This document shows, piece after piece, positions 26,964 through 35,994 of a stretch of 64,000 nucleotides of DNA. The stretch lies in NCBI GenBank assembly GCA_001931535.1, contig CP016211.1:7611703-7675702 (forward strand), read 5' to 3'. The stretch is from Minicystis rosea (lineage in GTDB: Bacteria > Myxococcota_A > Polyangia > Polyangiales > Polyangiaceae). A model generated the notes under the pieces. It saw only the letters and a list, made by a program, of their open reading frames with translations. It had not been told where the DNA came from and did no database searches. The translations under genes and the position numbers were made by a program. Position 1 is the first letter of the stretch; each line of letters opens with the position of its first letter.

Positions 26964-27311
26964 ATGGGTCTCCACATCAAAGAGCGCTCGATGAACGACG
27001 TCACCATTTTGGATCTCGCGGGCCAGATCACCCACGACGAGGGGATGCTGCAGCTCCGTGAGGCCGTCCAAACCGCGCTGGAGAACGGTCAACACCGCAT
27101 CCTGGTCAACCTGGGCGAGGTCGCGCACGTCGACAACGCCGGCGTCGGCGAGCTCGTCAGCTTCTGTTGGAGGGCGCAGGATCGAGGCGGCGACTTCAAG
27201 CTGCTCAACCTGAGCGCCACCATGCAAGACGTGGTGATGATGACGAAGATCTTGAACGCGTTCGAAGTGTTCGACAGCGAGAAAGAAGCCGTCGAGAGCT
27301 TCGGCGGATAG
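26964..27311 (+). CDS. STAS-domain protein (anti-sigma-factor-antagonist-like)
   Basis: 115 residues from an ATG preceded by AAGAGG. A single STAS domain: VTILDLAGQITHDEGMLQLREAV, HRILVNLGEVAHVDNAGVGELVSF and DFKLLNLSATMQDVVMMTKI. In SpoIIAA-type antagonists the loop reads D-S-S-G with the second Ser phosphorylated; here it reads D-N-A-G, so the phospho-acceptor is missing. It may be a constitutive binder or work in a stressosome-like or phospholipid-transport context rather than partner switching. No anti-sigma kinase is adjacent. Convergent with the duplicated 154-residue genes. Confidence 0.86.
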   Translation: MGLHIKERSMNDVTILDLAGQITHDEGMLQLREAVQTALENGQHRILVNLGEVAHVDNAGVGELVSFCWRAQDRGGDFKLLNLSATMQDVVMMTKILNAFEVFDSEKEAVESFGG

Positions 27312-27313
27312 CG

Positions 27314-27778
27314 TCAGCGCGAGGACGGCGGGCGCAAGCCTCGCTTCGAAGACACCGGATCCGATCGATCGACGTTGTCGAGGAACGCGCGGAGGCTCGT
27401 GCGCTCAGCCGGCTGGAGGACCTCGTCGAGCCACTTTCGCAGAGCGACCGCGTCCTCGAAGGATTGTCGAGAAGGGCTCTTGGCCGCGCGGATCATGCGA
27501 TTGACTTGGAGGATCATCGAGCTCGTGCTGCGGTTGAGGAGGAACGCCGAGCGCTCGACCTTGGGGTTGTCGCGCGTGAACATGGCGACGAACGCATCGG
27601 CCGCGGTGTCGGGCAAGCTCTCGAGCCGGGTGAGGTCCACGACGCAGACCACTTTGCCCGGCTGCGAAAGCACGTTCATGCGCGTCGTCTGAACGATCCC
27701 GTCGACCTCGTCCGCGAGCAGTGGTGATGCGATCCGGGCCTCGATGAGGCGCCCCTCTTTCCTCTCGATGGTGTGCAT
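27314..27778 (-). CDS. Hypothetical protein, tandem paralogue 1 (SpoIIAA/STAS-like size)
   Basis: 154 residues, cytoplasmic, no recognised family with confidence. Features: RLIEARIASPLLADEVDGIV, KVVCVVDLTRLESLP (a beta-strand ending in Asp, then a loop), VAMFTRDNPKVERSAFLLNR, and a long C-terminal helix pair ending LQPAERTSLRAFL. The alternating beta-alpha order is compatible with a SpoIIAA/STAS-like fold and it lies beside a STAS gene, but this is inference. It is about three quarters identical to its neighbour at 27874 and shares a copied upstream segment. Confidence 0.75.
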   Translation of the reverse strand: MHTIERKEGRLIEARIASPLLADEVDGIVQTTRMNVLSQPGKVVCVVDLTRLESLPDTAADAFVAMFTRDNPKVERSAFLLNRSTSSMILQVNRMIRAAKSPSRQSFEDAVALRKWLDEVLQPAERTSLRAFLDNVDRSDPVSSKRGLRPPSSR

Positions 27779-27790
27779 GTCGTGGGCCGG

Positions 27791-28385
27791 TGATGAGAAG
27801 CGAGCGGCGGGCGGTTTTCAACCCCGACGTTGCCTCGCGATGCACGCCACCTGCTCCGATGTGGGAGTGATTCTCAGCGCGAGGCCAGCGGGCGGCGGCT
27901 CCCCTTCGAGGGGACCGCGTCGGCCTGATCCACGCCCGCGAGGAACGCGCGGAGGCTCGTGCGCTCGGCCGGCTGCAGGATCTCGTCGAGCCACTTCTGC
28001 AAGGCCTGGGCGTCGTCGAAGGCTTGGCGGGAAGAGCCCTTGGCGGCGCGGATCATGCGATTGACCTGGAGGCTCATCGAGGTCGTGCTGCGCGAGAGGA
28101 GGAATGCGGAGCGCTCGACCTTGGGGTTGTCGCGCGTGAACATGGCGATGAACGTGTCGGGGGCGTCGGAGGGCATCGCTTCGAGCCGCGTGAGGTCCGC
28201 GACGCAAACCACCTTGGCCGGCTGCGAGAGGACGTTCATGCGCACCATCTGGACGACGCCGTCGACCTCGCTCGCGAGCAGCGGCGAAGCAAGCCTGGCC
28301 TCGATGAGACGCCCTTCGTTCCTCTCGATGACGTACATGCGCGCGGCGATGAAAGGCGAGCGGCGCCGGGTTTTCAACCCCCGAG
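27791..28385 (-). repeat. Duplicated upstream block of the paralogous pair
   Basis: The segments just upstream of the two paralogues, 27791-27828 and 28348-28385, are clearly alike and share GCGAGCGGCG and GGTTTTCAACCCC. Read on the minus strand both contain GGGGTTGAAAACC. The duplication therefore copied gene plus promoter region, with a period of about 558 bp. Confidence 0.75.
27874..28338 (-). CDS. Hypothetical protein, tandem paralogue 2
   Basis: 154 residues, same length and layout as the gene at 27314. The invariant blocks shared by both are RMNVLSQP, MFTRDNPKVERSAFLL, QVNRMIRAAK and LQPAERTSLRAFL. Differences are concentrated in the region after DLTRLE and in the last 20 residues. The start ATG at 28338 aligns exactly with that of paralogue 1; the longer frame upstream is the shadow of the RND gene. 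Conservation of the MFTRDNPKVERSAF block suggests a binding surface. Function unknown. Confidence 0.75.
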   Translation of the reverse strand: MYVIERNEGRLIEARLASPLLASEVDGVVQMVRMNVLSQPAKVVCVADLTRLEAMPSDAPDTFIAMFTRDNPKVERSAFLLSRSTTSMSLQVNRMIRAAKGSSRQAFDDAQALQKWLDEILQPAERTSLRAFLAGVDQADAVPSKGSRRPLASR

Positions 28386-28463
28386 CGCGGTGAGCGTGGG
28401 CCGGCGCACACGCCTCGTCGGGTGCGCGCCGGGAGATATCGAATCTGGCTGGAGAGAGGAGCG

Positions 28464-31400
28464 TTAGGCGTGCTCGGCGCGCGGGGGATGGACCTCGCGG
28501 CCGAACAGCTTTTGGCGGAAGCCGTCGGTCACCACGTAGAAGGCGGGGACGACGAGCAGGCTGAGGAGGGTCGACACCGTGAGGCCACCGAGGACGGCTG
28601 CGGCCATGGGGCTTCGGGTTTCGGTGCCGGGGCCGATGCCGAGCACCGCGGGCACGGCCGACATCATGGTGGCGATGGTGGTCATGAGGATGGGCCGGAG
28701 CCGCAGCGGGCCGGCCTTGCGCATGGCGGGCAACGCATCGAGGCCCTCGTGCTCGCGCACTTGGTTCGCGTACTCGACCAGGAGGATCGAGTTCTTCTTC
28801 ACGATGCCCATGAGGAGGAGCACGCCGATCATGCTGAAGACGTTGAGCGACTTGCCAGAGGCGAAGAGGCCGAGGGCCGCGCCGGAGACGGCGAGCGGCA
28901 AGATCGTCAAGACCGTGACCGGGTGCAGGAACGAGTTGAACTGGCTCGCGAGGACCATGTACGCGACGAGGATGCCGATGATCAGCGCGAACGACAGGCC
29001 GCCGGTGGTCTCGGCGAGCTGCGAGGCCTGACCGCTCGCGACGGTGCGATAGCCGAGCGGGAGATCCTTGGACAGCTCGGTGACCTTGGCCATCGCCTCG
29101 GCCTGCGAGTGGCTCGGCGCGACGTTGCCGGAGATGCCGATGGCGCGCTCGCGATCGACGCGGCTGATGGTCTGGAGCACCGCGGTCTCCTTCTGCGTGA
29201 CCACGAGCGAGAGCGGGATCATCTGGCCGTTCTGGGTGCGCAGGCGGATGGCGCCGATGTCCTCCGGGCGGGTGCGCTGCGGCGCGAGGAGGCGCACGCG
29301 CATGTCGATGCGGCGGCCTTCGCTGGAGAACTTGCCGACCACGTTGCCGCCGACGAGCGCGCTCACCGTGCTGGCGAGCTCGCTCACGGAGACGCCGAGA
29401 TCGGTGGCGCGACGGCGATCGGGCACGACCTGCACCTCGGGCGCGCCGACCTGATAATCGGTGGTCACGTCGGTGACGAGGCCGCTCGCCTCCAGCTCGG
29501 TCTTGAGCTTCATGGCGGACTCGACGAGCGTGTCCCAATCCGCGCCGCGGATCGTGAAGTCGACGGGATAACCGCGCTGCATGCCGAAGCTCTGCTGCGA
29601 GGGATCTTGCACGGAGGCGCGGATGCCGGCGATGGATTGCAGATCCTTGCGCAGCTCGGCCGAGAGCTGCTGCGCCGAGAGCTTGCGCTCCGACGGCGGC
29701 ACGAGCGTCAAGGTCATCGAACCGCTGGAGCCGTTCAACGTGGTGAGGACACGCGAGACCTCGGGGCGGGCCGAGAGCTTCTTCTCAGCGCGCTCGATGA
29801 GCGGCGCCGCCGCGATGACGCTGGTGCCCGTCTCCGTGGTGATGCGCACGTTGAGCTGGCTCTGATCCTGCGCGGGGACGAACTCGGTCTTGATGAGGGG
29901 CACCACGGCGAGCGACAGGCCGAGCGAGACGAGGCCGCCGGCGAGCACCTTCCACGGGTTCGCCAGCGCGGTGCCGAGCACGCGACCGTAGAAGCGCTCG
30001 AGGGCGGAGAAGGCGCGATCGACGGCGAGGCCGATGCGGCTGCGTCCCTCGCGGCCGGTGTTGAGGATCTGCGCGCAGCGCGCCGGCGCCAAGGTGATGG
30101 CCTCGAAGTACGAGAGCATCACGGCGATGGAGAGCGTCACGCCGAACTGGAAGAAGAAGCGGCCGATGACGCCGCCCATGAAGACCACGGGGAGGAAGAT
30201 GGCGACGACGGCGAGCGTGGCCGCGAGGGCGGCAAAGGTGATCTCCTTCGTGCCGTCGCCCGCGGCCTGCACGCGATCCTTCCCCATCTCGGCGTGGCGA
30301 TAGATGTTCTCCATGACCATGACGGCGTCGTCGACGACGAGGCCGACGGCCAAGGAGAGGCCGAGCAGGGTGAAGGTGTTGAGCGTGAAGCCGCAGAAGT
30401 AGATGGCCGCGATGGTGCCGAGGAGCGACATCGGGATGGCGAGCACCACGTTGAGCGTGCTCGACAAGGACCCGAGGAAGAGCCAGCACACGAGCGCGGT
30501 GAGCACGAGCGCGAGGCCGAGCTCGAGCTCGATCTCGTGGACCGACTCTTCGATGAAGCGCGTCGTGTCGGAGAGGATCTCGACCTTCATCCCTTCGGGG
30601 AGGCTCTTCTGGATCTCGTCGACCTTGGCGCGCACGGCGGAGGCCACGGCGACGGCGTTGGTGCCGCGCTGCTTGAGCACGCCGAGCGCTTGGAGCGGGA
30701 TGCCGTCGAGCCGCGCGATGGAGGTCACGTCCTCGAAGCCGTCCTCCACGAGCGCGACGTCCTCGAGGTAGACCGGGCCGTTGGGCAGGCGGCGCACCAC
30801 GAGCTTCTTGAGCGACTCCAGATCGAGCGCCTCGCCGAGCAGGCGCACGTTGAGCTGCCGGCCGCCGGCGTCGATCTGCCCGCCGGGGACCTCGACGTGC
30901 TCGCGACGGATGGCGTCGAGCACGTCGCCGGCCACCACGCCGCGCTCCGCGAGGCGGCTCGTGTCGAGCCAGATGCGCACGTTGCGATCGAGGTAGCCGT
31001 TGAGCGTGATCTGCCCGACGCCGGCCACCGTCTGCAGCTTCTCCTGCACTTGGTAGCGCGCCACGTCGGAGAGGAGCTGGCGCGCGAACGGGCCGGAGAC
31101 GCCGACGGTGAGGATGGGTGTGTCATCGGGGTTCGACTTGGACACCGTCGCGGCGGGCACGTCGCTCGGCAAGCGACGCTGGGCCGCGGCGACCTTGGCC
31201 TGCACGTCCTGGAGCGCGAGATCGACGTTGCGCGAGATGTCGAAGGTCGCGGTGATGCGCGCCGATCCCTGCCGCGCGGTCGCGGTGATCTGCTGCACGC
31301 CCTCGACCTGCGCGAGCGCCTGCTCGAGCGGATCGATGATCTCGCGCTCCACCGCGGAGGGCGCGGCGCCCGGCCAGCTCAAGCTGACCGAGATGTTGGG

Positions 31401-31526
31401 ATAGTCGACGTCCGGATACTGGCTGATGCCGATGCGCGTCACGGCCACGAGCCCGAAGAGGATCGTGCACGCCATCAACATCCAGGCGAAGACCGGGTTC
31501 TTGATGGAGACGTCGGTGATGTTCAC
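28464..31526 (-). CDS. RND efflux pump, inner-membrane transporter subunit (HAE1/AcrB-like)
   Basis: 1020 residues, normal for the family. The N-terminus NITDVSIKNPVFAWMLMACTILFGL is typical. Visible features: porter-domain strands (ISVSLSWPGAAPSAVEREI), helix 4 with the proton-relay pair in LSLAVGLVVDDAVMVMENI (two adjacent Asp), a second half beginning ALANPWKVLAGGL, and GILLLMGIVKKNSILLVEYANQVRE in helix 10-11. It is the third gene of a TolC-MFP-RND operon, and its ATG overlaps the MFP stop (ATGA). Probably exports hydrophobic or amphiphilic compounds. Confidence 0.95.
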   Translation of the reverse strand: MNITDVSIKNPVFAWMLMACTILFGLVAVTRIGISQYPDVDYPNISVSLSWPGAAPSAVEREIIDPLEQALAQVEGVQQITATARQGSARITATFDISRNVDLALQDVQAKVAAAQRRLPSDVPAATVSKSNPDDTPILTVGVSGPFARQLLSDVARYQVQEKLQTVAGVGQITLNGYLDRNVRIWLDTSRLAERGVVAGDVLDAIRREHVEVPGGQIDAGGRQLNVRLLGEALDLESLKKLVVRRLPNGPVYLEDVALVEDGFEDVTSIARLDGIPLQALGVLKQRGTNAVAVASAVRAKVDEIQKSLPEGMKVEILSDTTRFIEESVHEIELELGLALVLTALVCWLFLGSLSSTLNVVLAIPMSLLGTIAAIYFCGFTLNTFTLLGLSLAVGLVVDDAVMVMENIYRHAEMGKDRVQAAGDGTKEITFAALAATLAVVAIFLPVVFMGGVIGRFFFQFGVTLSIAVMLSYFEAITLAPARCAQILNTGREGRSRIGLAVDRAFSALERFYGRVLGTALANPWKVLAGGLVSLGLSLAVVPLIKTEFVPAQDQSQLNVRITTETGTSVIAAAPLIERAEKKLSARPEVSRVLTTLNGSSGSMTLTLVPPSERKLSAQQLSAELRKDLQSIAGIRASVQDPSQQSFGMQRGYPVDFTIRGADWDTLVESAMKLKTELEASGLVTDVTTDYQVGAPEVQVVPDRRRATDLGVSVSELASTVSALVGGNVVGKFSSEGRRIDMRVRLLAPQRTRPEDIGAIRLRTQNGQMIPLSLVVTQKETAVLQTISRVDRERAIGISGNVAPSHSQAEAMAKVTELSKDLPLGYRTVASGQASQLAETTGGLSFALIIGILVAYMVLASQFNSFLHPVTVLTILPLAVSGAALGLFASGKSLNVFSMIGVLLLMGIVKKNSILLVEYANQVREHEGLDALPAMRKAGPLRLRPILMTTIATMMSAVPAVLGIGPGTETRSPMAAAVLGGLTVSTLLSLLVVPAFYVVTDGFRQKLFGREVHPPRAEHA

Positions 31527-32779
31527 GGCGCCGCCTCCGCGCTCGCCGACGGTGCCGGCGCGCCCTCGCGACGCTTGCGCTGCCGCGGCGGCTCACCGGC
31601 GCTCGCCGCGCCGCTCGGATCGGGCGCGGCCTGCGCAGGCGCCGCCTTGCCGAGCGCCGCCGCCGCGACCGCTTCGGCCGTCACTTGGTTGGGCCGCACC
31701 TTGGCGCCTTCGCTCAGCGCCTCGGCGCCGCGCACGACCAGGAGATCGCCGGCCTTGAGGCCCGATCGCACCTCGACCCAGCCGTCCTTCGTGCTCATGC
31801 CCAGCGTGAGCCGGCGCTCGTGCGCCACCTCGCCCTCGACCACGTAGGCCACGTATCCATGATCGGTGGCGCGCGCGGCCAAGCGCGGGATGAGCGGCGC
31901 CTCGCGCTGCGCGTCGAGCTCGATGGACACGTCGCAGAACGATCCGGGGCGCAGCCAGTACTTGTGATCGTCCTCGGCGATCTCCGCGGTGATCGGCACC
32001 ATGTGCGTGACCGGATCGGCGGCGGCGGCGACGAGGGTGATGCGCGCGGAGTACCCGCGCTGCGTCTCGCGCATCGTGAAGCTCGGCTTCATCCCGAGCT
32101 TGAGGCGCGGCGCCTCCTGCGGATCGACCTGGAAGCGCAGGAGCAGAGGCTCGCTGCGGAGCAGCGTGGCCATCACGTAGCCGGCGCCCACGTACTGTCC
32201 GGTCTCGATGGTGCGCGTCTGGATCACGCCCTCCATGGGCGCGCGCACGTACGAGTCGCGGAGGTTGACCTCGGCGGTGCGCAGCGAGGTCATGGCGACG
32301 GCGCGATCGGCGCGCGCGGCGGCGGCCTTGGTGCGATAGGTCTCGAGCTCTTCGCCCGGGATGAGGCCCGGGCTCTGCCCGGCCGCGGCCTCGCGTCGCT
32401 TGACGCCGGCCTCGGCGTCGCGGAGCGATGCTTCGGCTTTGTCGACCGCGGCCTTGGCGCTGTCGACGGCGAGGCGGTAGCGCTCGGAGTCGATGACCAC
32501 CAGCGTGTCGCCCTTCTTCACGGACTGCCCTTCGCTGAAGGCCACGCGATCGACGGCCCCCGCCACGCGCGCGGTGACCTGCACGCGCTCGAACGCGTCG
32601 ATGGTGCCGGGCGCGGTGACCACGTAAGCAGCCTTCTTCGCTTCGACGGGCATCACGTCGGCCGCGAACGCGAGGCCGCCGCGCGCACCGCGACCGCCGC
32701 GGCCCGTCGGCTGCGTCTCCCCTTTGGGCTTGCAGGCGACGAGCGAGAGCCCGACGGCGAGCAGGATCGCGGGCCTCAC
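31523..32779 (-). CDS. RND efflux pump, periplasmic adaptor (membrane fusion protein)
   Basis: 418 residues from a GTG that overlaps the TolC stop (GTGA). The lipobox in LLAVGLSLVAC marks a lipid-anchored adaptor. Then a Gly/Arg-rich stretch, a lipoyl half-motif (VQVTARVAGAVDRVAFSEGQSVKKGD), an alpha-helical hairpin (RYRLAVDSAKAAVDKAEASL), the second lipoyl half (SYVRAPMEGVIQTRTIETGQYV) and a beta-barrel. The C-terminal 45 residues are a low-complexity Ala/Pro/Arg tail. It links the RND pump to TolC. Confidence 0.92.
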   Translation of the reverse strand: MRPAILLAVGLSLVACKPKGETQPTGRGGRGARGGLAFAADVMPVEAKKAAYVVTAPGTIDAFERVQVTARVAGAVDRVAFSEGQSVKKGDTLVVIDSERYRLAVDSAKAAVDKAEASLRDAEAGVKRREAAAGQSPGLIPGEELETYRTKAAAARADRAVAMTSLRTAEVNLRDSYVRAPMEGVIQTRTIETGQYVGAGYVMATLLRSEPLLLRFQVDPQEAPRLKLGMKPSFTMRETQRGYSARITLVAAAADPVTHMVPITAEIAEDDHKYWLRPGSFCDVSIELDAQREAPLIPRLAARATDHGYVAYVVEGEVAHERRLTLGMSTKDGWVEVRSGLKAGDLLVVRGAEALSEGAKVRPNQVTAEAVAAAALGKAAPAQAAPDPSGAASAGEPPRQRKRREGAPAPSASAEAAP

Positions 32780-34218
32780 GGCTTCACCCCCGAGACCACG
32801 ACAGGCTTCTCCGGCCGGGCGTTCGGGGCCGCTTGCATGGGTTGCGTTTTGGCAACGGTCGGTGCTTGGGACGGCATGGCTCCAGTGGGCTGCGGGGTTG
32901 CGGGCGGCGGTGGAGGTGGAGGCGACGCGCCGATCTTTTCGCCCTCGTCCTCCGCCGGATCGAGGCCGAGCGCGAAGCGCAGATCGAGATAAGCCTGCTG
33001 CACGCCGAGGCGCGCGGTCTCGCGGTTCACCTCCGCGTCGAAGCGGCGCGAGTTGGCGGTCACGAGCTCGAGCGCGCGGACGAGGCCTTGGTTGTAGAGG
33101 TTCGTCGTCTCGACGGTGTTCTGCCGGGCCGCCTCGACGGCCTCGCCCGAGAAGCGATAGGCCTCGCGCGCGGCCTTGAGCGAGGCCAAGGAGACGCCCA
33201 CGTCGGCCGCGATCGAGCGACGGAGCAGCTTCTCGTCGAGAGCCTGGCTGTCGGCCTGCGCGAGGCGCACGCGCCGATCGGCGTAGCGCACGCCGGCGTC
33301 GTAGATGTTCCACGTCAGGGTGAGCTGCGCGGACTCGTCATGACCTTTGTCGGGGGCGATGGGATCGGCGGTGAGGCGCACCTGGCCGCTCAGCGAGAGC
33401 GTGGGCGCGAGCCGATAGAGCGGCTCCTTCGCGGCCGCGCGGAGCGCCGCGGTCCGCTCCTCCGCCGAGCGGATGTCGGGCCTTCGCGACTCGGCGAGGT
33501 GCAGCACGTCGTCGCTGCGGAAGGCGCCGCTCTCGGCGGCGCGCATGGTGCGATCGGGATCGGCGAGCGTCCCCGAGACCTGCTTGCCCACGAGGAAGGA
33601 GAGCTGCACGTAGGCCCGGGCCAGCGCGCCCTCGGCCTGCGCCACGTCGCGCGAGGCCGTCGCGGTGTCGACGCGCGCCAGCGTGGCGTCGTTCGAGCTC
33701 GCGAGCGCCGCCTTGGCGCGCGAGTCCGCCGTCTGCTCCACGACGCGCGCCCGTTCGAGCCGCTGCTTGGCCGCTTCGAGGACACGCTGGTTGTTGAGCA
33801 CGAGGAGGAAGGCGCGCGCGGTGTCGAACGCGACCAACCGTTTGTCCTGCATCGCGCCGAACCGCTCCGACTCGAGCTGGTGCTTCGCCTGCGAATACAG
33901 CGGATACGCAGGGAGATTGAAGAGCGGCTGATTGAGCTGCACCAGGCCCGTCCCGGCCACGACGCGACTGTTCTTGTCGGCGGGGTGGAGCTGGCCCGTG
34001 GCCGATGCCGACAGCGTCGGCAAGAACGCGGTGCGCGCGCGATCGAGCTGCCCCTCGGCCACCTCGACACGAAGTGGAGCCTTGAGCGCGCGCTCGTTGT
34101 TGGTGAGCGCCTGACGGACAGCGTCTTCGAGCGTGAGCGCTCCATCAGCACGAGCCTGAGTAGGAGTCAGGAAAACCCCGAACAACAGCGCGCTCAAATA
34201 CAAGCGGATCGTTCTCAT
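32776..34218 (-). CDS. TolC-family outer-membrane efflux channel
   Basis: 480 residues; signal peptide RTIRLYLSALLFGVFLTPTQARA. Two tandem OEP repeats of long helices: LEDAVRQALTNNERALKAP with QLDRARTAFLPTLSASATG in the first, and a second repeat through EAVEAARQNTVETTNLYNQG (helix with the family Tyr/Leu-x-x-Gly turn) and AYLDLRFALGLDP. A Pro/Ala-rich C-terminal tail of about 50 residues is added. First gene of the efflux operon; no local regulator, although the duplicated genes downstream lie on the same strand. Confidence 0.92.
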   Translation of the reverse strand: MRTIRLYLSALLFGVFLTPTQARADGALTLEDAVRQALTNNERALKAPLRVEVAEGQLDRARTAFLPTLSASATGQLHPADKNSRVVAGTGLVQLNQPLFNLPAYPLYSQAKHQLESERFGAMQDKRLVAFDTARAFLLVLNNQRVLEAAKQRLERARVVEQTADSRAKAALASSNDATLARVDTATASRDVAQAEGALARAYVQLSFLVGKQVSGTLADPDRTMRAAESGAFRSDDVLHLAESRRPDIRSAEERTAALRAAAKEPLYRLAPTLSLSGQVRLTADPIAPDKGHDESAQLTLTWNIYDAGVRYADRRVRLAQADSQALDEKLLRRSIAADVGVSLASLKAAREAYRFSGEAVEAARQNTVETTNLYNQGLVRALELVTANSRRFDAEVNRETARLGVQQAYLDLRFALGLDPAEDEGEKIGASPPPPPPPATPQPTGAMPSQAPTVAKTQPMQAAPNARPEKPVVVSGVKP

Positions 34219-34268
34219 GCGGAGGCCGCACCCTAACGCGGGCGAGCGTCATCGCGCGAGACGGATAA

Positions 34269-34487
34269 TCAAGGCGCCGGGGGAATCTCCTCCAGCACGG
34301 CGAGGGCGCACGCGAACGTATCGTCGGTGCGCGATGCGGCGCGCGCGGCGAGCGCGGTGCGCAGGTCCGCATGCGTGAAGCCGAGCCCCATCAGGGCCGT
34401 GAAATCAGCGCGCGTGGGCACGTATCCCTCGCGCTCGATGCGCAGGCAGAGCCCGGAGACGAGGGCGCGCGGGGAGATGCAGCTCAC
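34269..34487 (-). CDS. Small hypothetical protein
   Basis: 72 residues from a GTG (the frame opens at 34538). Composition is protein-like: VSGLCLRIEREGYVPTRADF, TALMGLGFTHADLRTALAAR and a helical C-terminus. No signal peptide, membrane segment or known family. The ribosome binding site is weak. It lies 50 bp upstream of, and on the same strand as, tolC, so it may be the first gene of that transcript. Confidence 0.45.
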   Translation of the reverse strand: MSCISPRALVSGLCLRIEREGYVPTRADFTALMGLGFTHADLRTALAARAASRTDDTFACALAVLEEIPPAP

Positions 34488-34564
34488 GCCCGCCAAGGTA
34501 CCGCGCCCTCGCGAGGCACGCGATGCGCGGCGCCACACCTGATATCCTGCGGTGCGGCGCCGTC

Positions 34565-34951
34565 ATGAAATGCGTGAAATGCGAGGGCCGGCTCGTCATG
34601 GTGCGGGTCGACGACGTCGACGTCGATCAGTGCGATCGCTGCGGAGGCATCTGGTTCGATGCGCACGAGCTCGAGCGCGTCCTCCGCCGCGACCGCGGCC
34701 ACCTCGAGAAGCTCGCCCGACGCGGCACGCCGCGGGAAGGCGACGACGATCGCCGCGGCCACTGCCCCCGCTGCGGCGGCGAAGGCTACCTCGTGCAGAT
34801 CGCGAGCCCCACGACGCGCATCCACATCGACACCTGCGCCATCTGCGGCGGCAAGTGGCTCGACGGCGGCGAGCTCGACGTCATCGGCCGCCACACCGCC
34901 CGCGGCATGCTCCGCCGCGCGATCGACTGGGTGCTCGACTTCGATCTCTGA
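34565..34951 (+). CDS. Double zinc-ribbon (zf-TFIIB-type) protein
   Basis: 128 residues from the ATG that begins MKCVKCEGRL; an upstream in-frame start at 34523 lies outside the domain. Two copies of the bacterial TFIIB-type zinc finger: CVKC with CDRCGGIWFDAHELERVL (residues 3-40) and CPRCGG with CAICGGKWLDGGELDVI (about 72-118). Each binds one zinc through four Cys. The family is widespread and of unknown function. The Arg-rich spacer and C-terminal amphipathic helix (RRAIDWVLDFDL) are typical. Confidence 0.82.
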   Translation: MKCVKCEGRLVMVRVDDVDVDQCDRCGGIWFDAHELERVLRRDRGHLEKLARRGTPREGDDDRRGHCPRCGGEGYLVQIASPTTRIHIDTCAICGGKWLDGGELDVIGRHTARGMLRRAIDWVLDFDL

Positions 34952-34978
34952 TGCGGTGAGGGGCCCTCGGTCACAGCA

Positions 34979-35824
34979 TCACTGCTCGATGCAGTAGAGC
35001 CGGTTGCTCGTGAACTGGCACTCGTCCACCAGCCACTCGGTCCAGATCGACGCGCTCGATCCGGTCGAGCCCGTGGCGCCCAGCGAGAACTCGCCCATCG
35101 TCATCCAGTCGTCGCACGTATCGAAGCTGTCGTTGCTCATCGACACGCGCCCGCCCGTCTTGGTCCCCGTCCACACGTCGTTCGTCGACACCGCGGTGCC
35201 GTGCTCGTCGGTGAGGTCGTACCAGACGGAGTCGATCGGGGTTTGCGTCAGCGCGGCCTTGTTGGGGAACAGGATGGCGGTGCGCGGGACGTTGAGCCAA
35301 GGCCCCTTGTCCTCGATGCGATCGATCGCATCCACGCTCGAATCGGAGATCCACGCCTTCCACGTGCCGCCGATCGACACGGCCTCCGCGGCCAGATTGC
35401 AGAGGTTGTCGGCGCCCGCGGGCCCGGTGGCGGCGCCGCCCACGACTGCGAGATCGGCCGTGAAGGACGCGTTCGTGACGAACATGCGGTGCGACGTCCC
35501 CGTGCCGTTGTCGCCCGCGGCCGGGATGTCCGGGGACGAGCACGCGGAGCTGCCGTGTGTGGTGTGGAAGTTGAGCGTCCCGGAGCTGCAATCGAGCGCG
35601 ATGACGTCCTCGTACGTCGACGTGTCGCCCGAAGCCGTGCACGTCGGGCTCTGGCAAGTGGCTTTGCACGCACCATAGCAATCGCCGCCGACGAACGTTT
35701 CACAGGCCGCGTTGCAAGCGGCGACCAGCTCGGGATCGCCCATTGGATCGCTCGATCCAGAGCCACAGGAGACCAGAAGGAGCGGGAGAAACAGGGCGAA
35801 GATGAATGAAGCGCGTCGTCTCAT
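34979..35824 (-). CDS. Lipoprotein with endostatin-like/DUF1554-type domain
   Basis: 281 residues. Signal with lipobox LPLLLVSC. A Cys-rich N-terminal segment (VAACNAACETFVGGDCYGACKATC) precedes a C-type-lectin-like module. This has MFVTNASFTADLAVVGGA, ADNLCNLAAEAV, GTWKAWISDSSVDAIDRI, TNDVWTGTKTGG and a terminal RLYCIEQ, matching the DUF1554/endostatin-like pattern seen in leptospiral and myxobacterial surface proteins. Probable surface adhesin or sugar binder; inferred. Confidence 0.76.
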   Translation of the reverse strand: MRRRASFIFALFLPLLLVSCGSGSSDPMGDPELVAACNAACETFVGGDCYGACKATCQSPTCTASGDTSTYEDVIALDCSSGTLNFHTTHGSSACSSPDIPAAGDNGTGTSHRMFVTNASFTADLAVVGGAATGPAGADNLCNLAAEAVSIGGTWKAWISDSSVDAIDRIEDKGPWLNVPRTAILFPNKAALTQTPIDSVWYDLTDEHGTAVSTNDVWTGTKTGGRVSMSNDSFDTCDDWMTMGEFSLGATGSTGSSASIWTEWLVDECQFTSNRLYCIEQ

Positions 35825-35994
35825 GCGCCCACCCTACTGCGGGTCAGGCGCGTGCGTCAGCGGAGATCACGTCGAAATTTTCTCGGTCACACTCTGCCTT
35901 CCAACCTCGATTGGGTTGGCTCAGCGCCGTGCACGCCGGCGTGGAGATCGCGCCCGTCAAAGGCCCTTCGCTCGGGAGCGCTCACCACGAAGCC

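Noticed and set aside
28422..31847. 1141-codon plus-strand frame opposite the RND gene
   Set aside because: Arg/Gly/His/Glu-rich composition without motifs; it is the antisense shadow of a certain RND pump gene.
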